This document shows, in pieces, positions 61,792-64,000 of a stretch of 64,000 nucleotides of DNA (its first letter is position 1; every line of letters begins with the position of its first letter). Position numbers and translations under genes: made by a program. The notes under the pieces were generated by a model, which was given only the letters and a program-made list of their open reading frames with translations, searched no databases and was not told the DNA's origin. The stretch covers positions 1 through 64,000 of the forward strand of contig OZ037865.1 in assembly GCA_964035575.1 (NCBI GenBank), written 5' to 3'. The stretch comes from Rhynchopus sp. YZ270_cl-10 (Eukaryota > Euglenozoa > Diplonemea > Diplonemida > Diplonemidae).

Positions 61792-61864
61792 GCCTCCCTA
61801 GCTCAGTCGGTAGAGCGCAAGGCCCTTAACCTTGTGGTCGCGGGTTCGAGCCCCGCGGGAGGTG
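61792..61864 (+). tRNA. tRNA-Lys(CTT)
   Basis: Acceptor GCCTCCC/GGGAGGT with G1.U72. Loop CCCTTAA gives CTT (codon AAG) with C33, whereas the TTT isoacceptor keeps T33. Confidence 0.94.
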
Positions 61865-62090
61865 CTTTTTGTATTGATACCTGAATTTTTCTGAATTTTT
61901 TTTATTTGTTGGAAAACATGGTGTGTTGGTCGTTGTGCAATGAGCCCGCCATCGTGCGAAATCGTGCCCAAAAAAAATTTTTGGTGGTCACAATTGCGAT
62001 GATTTTTGGTGATCCCACCCAGACCAAATCGCACTAACTAAGTTGTTAAGCAAAGTACAAGCTTCGTCCTAAGTACTGACAGGTAATTAA

Positions 62091-62172
62091 GCGGACGTAC
62101 CCAAGTGGTTACGGGGCTCGCCTGCTAAGCGAGTGTGCTCTGCATGCGCAAGTTCGAACCTTGCCGTTCGCG
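62091..62172 (+). tRNA. tRNA-Ser(GCT)
   Basis: 82-nt class II tRNA, acceptor GCGGACG/CGTTCGC. Loop CTGCTAA gives GCT (codon AGC). Confidence 0.95.
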
Positions 62173-62425
62173 TTTTTTATACACTGCATTGATACCTTTT
62201 TTCATTCTTTTCTGAACTTTTTCAAACTCAAAAAAAAACCTGAAAAAATCTGTTTTATCTTCAGGTCAAGAATCTCCAAGTTAGGACAACATTCAAGATG
62301 TTTGGTTTTTTTGGTGGGACAACCTTGGAAATCCTGAACAATAGTTTCAACATCAAGATGACACACAACTTGGGTTTTTAGCTCAAAATCAAAAATAGAG
62401 TCAAAAACTCAAAAAAATGAAAAGT

Positions 62426-62498
62426 CTCCTCCTGTTGGGTTCGAACCAACGACCTGCAGGTTAACAGCCTGACGCGCTACCGACTGCGCCAAGGAGGA
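62426..62498 (-). tRNA. tRNA-Asn(GTT)
   Basis: Acceptor TCCTCCT/AGGAGGA. Loop CTGTTAA gives GTT (codon AAC). Confidence 0.95.
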
Positions 62499-62612
62499 TC
62501 TGATTGTTAGCGAAGACAGCATTTACATGGGGACCTTATTCAAAACGAAAACACACACAAGGAATGATGGAAATTTATGGCCGCGTTACGAAGAGAATGC
62601 GAGAGAATTCGT

Positions 62613-62684
62613 GGCTCGGTGGTCTAGTGGCATGATTCTCGCTTAGGGTGCGAGAGGTCCGGGGTTCAATTCCCCGCCGAGCCC
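62613..62684 (+). tRNA. tRNA-Pro(AGG)
   Basis: Acceptor GGCTCGG/CCGAGCC. Loop TTAGGGT gives AGG (codon CCT). Confidence 0.95.
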
Positions 62685-62781
62685 TTGTCTTTTTGGATTT
62701 TCATTTTTCATTTTTTTTTCGTTTGAAACTCCGTGTAGCTTGCACAAAAGTACCCTTTTTGGATTGTGCCTAAGTATCACC

Positions 62782-62853
62782 TCCCCTTTAGTACAGTGGT
62801 TAGTATACCTGGCTTTCACCCAGGCGACCCGGGTTCAAACCCCGGAGGGGGAA
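62782..62853 (+). tRNA. tRNA-Glu(TTC)
   Basis: Acceptor TCCCCTT/AGGGGGA. Loop CTTTCAC gives TTC (codon GAA). Confidence 0.95.
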
Positions 62854-62992
62854 TCCTTTTTGATTGCTTTCAAATTTCGGAGCTGTTTTTTGATATTTTC
62901 GCATTTCTGAATTTTCAATTTGGCAAAGTTTTGTGACAAGAAATCTCTGAGAAGAAGGAAATCTAAAAATATTTTGGAATGAATAAAAAGTA

Positions 62993-63064
62993 CTCGCGGC
63001 GGGGATCGAACCCGCAACCTCCGGCGTCGGGAACCGACGCGCTTCCATTGCGCCACGCGAGCTT
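62993..63064 (-). tRNA. tRNA-Arg(CCG)
   Basis: Acceptor GCTCGCG/CGCGAGT with G1.U72. Anticodon stem TCGGT/GCCGG with two G.U pairs; loop TCCCGAC gives CCG (codon CGG) with C33. Last gene of the tRNA cluster. Confidence 0.88.
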
Positions 63065-63544
63065 ATCTTGTTTCCCAAGATCTCAGATTATGGAGAAGGT
63101 TTGGCAGTGTCTAAAAAAGTTCAAAAAGTGATAAAACAGCCAGTGTCCCTTGGTGCATGACTGGTTGTACTGTGGTGGACCCGTGCACTTTCCATACAGT
63201 CCTATGCCAGAAAACCCACACACAATGGGTTTGCGGGTTTTCTACATCCACTGTACCTGTGCATAAGATAACCCATCGTGAAACTCCCTTGTGCACCCGA
63301 CATACCACCCCTGGCCATATTGGTCAGGCATATTAGTAAGGGTACCTGGTCAGATCTGACCAGGCACCTGGTCACAGTGACTGGGCACAGTAGGAACCAC
63401 AGCTGAAATGGGTGGGGGCTTAAAGCCGTGTTCCAGCATGTGGTTCCTCTTTAGGTCCCAGCATGTAGTACACCCAACATACCACAGCCCAGGCCATATT
63501 GGTAAGGCATATTAGTAGGGGCACCTGGTCACAGTGACTAGGTA
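63065..63544. other. No gene; short direct and inverted repeats
   Basis: Contains CTGGTCAGATCTGACCAG (63345-63362, a perfect 18-bp palindrome), a duplicated CATATTGGT(C/A)AGGCATATTAGTA phrase, and a GGGTTTGCGGGTTT octamer seed near 63227. Confidence 0.6.
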
Positions 63545-64000
63545 GGTGCACAGAGTGGTTCCTAATCGGGCGCACAGGGGGGTAAAGCTAACCGGGCGCA
63601 CAGGGGGGTCCCTAATCGGGCGCACAGGGGGGTAAGCTAATCGGGCGCACAGGGGGGTAAGCTAATCGGGCGCACAGGGGGGTAAGCTAATCGGGCGCAC
63701 AGGGGGGTAAGCTAATCGGGCGCACAGGGGGGTAAGCTAATCGGGCGCACAGGGGGGTAAGCTAATCGGGCGCACAGGGGGGTAAGCTAATCGGGCGCAC
63801 AGGGGGGTAAGCTAATCGGGCGCACAGGGGGGTTCCTAATCGGGCGCACAGGGGGGTAAGCTAATCGGGCGCACAGGGGGGTAAGCTAATCGGGCGCACA
63901 GGGGGGTAAGCTAATCGGGCGCACAGGGGGGTAAGCTAATCGGGCGCACAGGGGGATATTCCTAATCGGGCGCACAGGGGGGTAAGCTAATCGGGCGCAC
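63545..64000. repeat. 25-bp minisatellite CGGGCGCACAGGGGGGTAAG+CTAAT
   Basis: About 17 units running off the right end of the window. Most are identical; a few have TTCCTAAT or AAAGCTAAC in the spacer part. Confidence 0.97.

Overview
The window looks like nuclear DNA of a euglenozoan, most likely a diplonemid or a close relative. The key evidence is five short genes (each present twice) whose first 40 bases match the kinetoplastid/diplonemid spliced-leader (SL) exon, including CAGTTTCTGTACTTCATTG, followed at once by a GTATGG splice donor. I recognise the SL from memory of published kinetoplastid and Diplonema leaders; I ran no search. The window also holds U6, U2, 7SL (SRP), 5S rRNA and 26 tRNA genes. 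Only one convincing protein gene is present, a Helitron Rep-helicase-OTU protein, and it occurs twice. Nearly all other long open frames are shadows of tandem repeats.

Layout. Bases 1-1696 are a (GGGTTTGC)n array. A giant inverted duplication fills 1697-44120: arm A (1697-14369), octamer array, arm B (14721-20995), a zero-spacer centre between 20995 and 20996, arm B' (20996-27270), a 4-kb stretch found only on the right (27271-31280), octamer array, arm A' (31607-44120). The arms appear essentially identical except for array lengths and a 159-bp difference in one minisatellite. Each A arm carries a small-RNA cluster: SL, SL, U6, SL, 7SL, SL, an unidentified 328-nt structured RNA and U2, with one further SL gene 8 kb away. 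Each B arm carries the Helitron gene, reading away from the palindrome centre.

From 44121 to 54770 I see no genes, only repeats: a 401-bp tandem repeat, fold-back elements, long perfect hairpins, two more octamer arrays (GTACACAG and CTAAGGAG) and a 172-bp satellite with a conserved box CGACCCCGCAATTGACTC. From 54770 to 63065 lies a second RNA-gene domain: a tRNA-like remnant, a decayed 5S piece, two 5S genes, a second copy of the unidentified RNA, and 26 tRNA genes with 26 different anticodons. The right end (63545-64000) is a 25-bp minisatellite.

How the parts fit. The small-RNA genes use two upstream promoter types with rigid spacing. SL and U2 share a TTCCC..ACATG block whose first base is 45-46 bp before the RNA. 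U6, 7SL and both copies of the unidentified RNA share CTGACCCA..CTCCAAC plus ACAAGACA/TGTCTTGT, with the block starting exactly 57 bp before the inferred RNA 5' end. The most novel items are the unidentified RNA, the two-class promoter code, six tRNA genes that encode C instead of the near-universal T at position 33, and the giant palindrome centred just upstream of a Helitron start codon.
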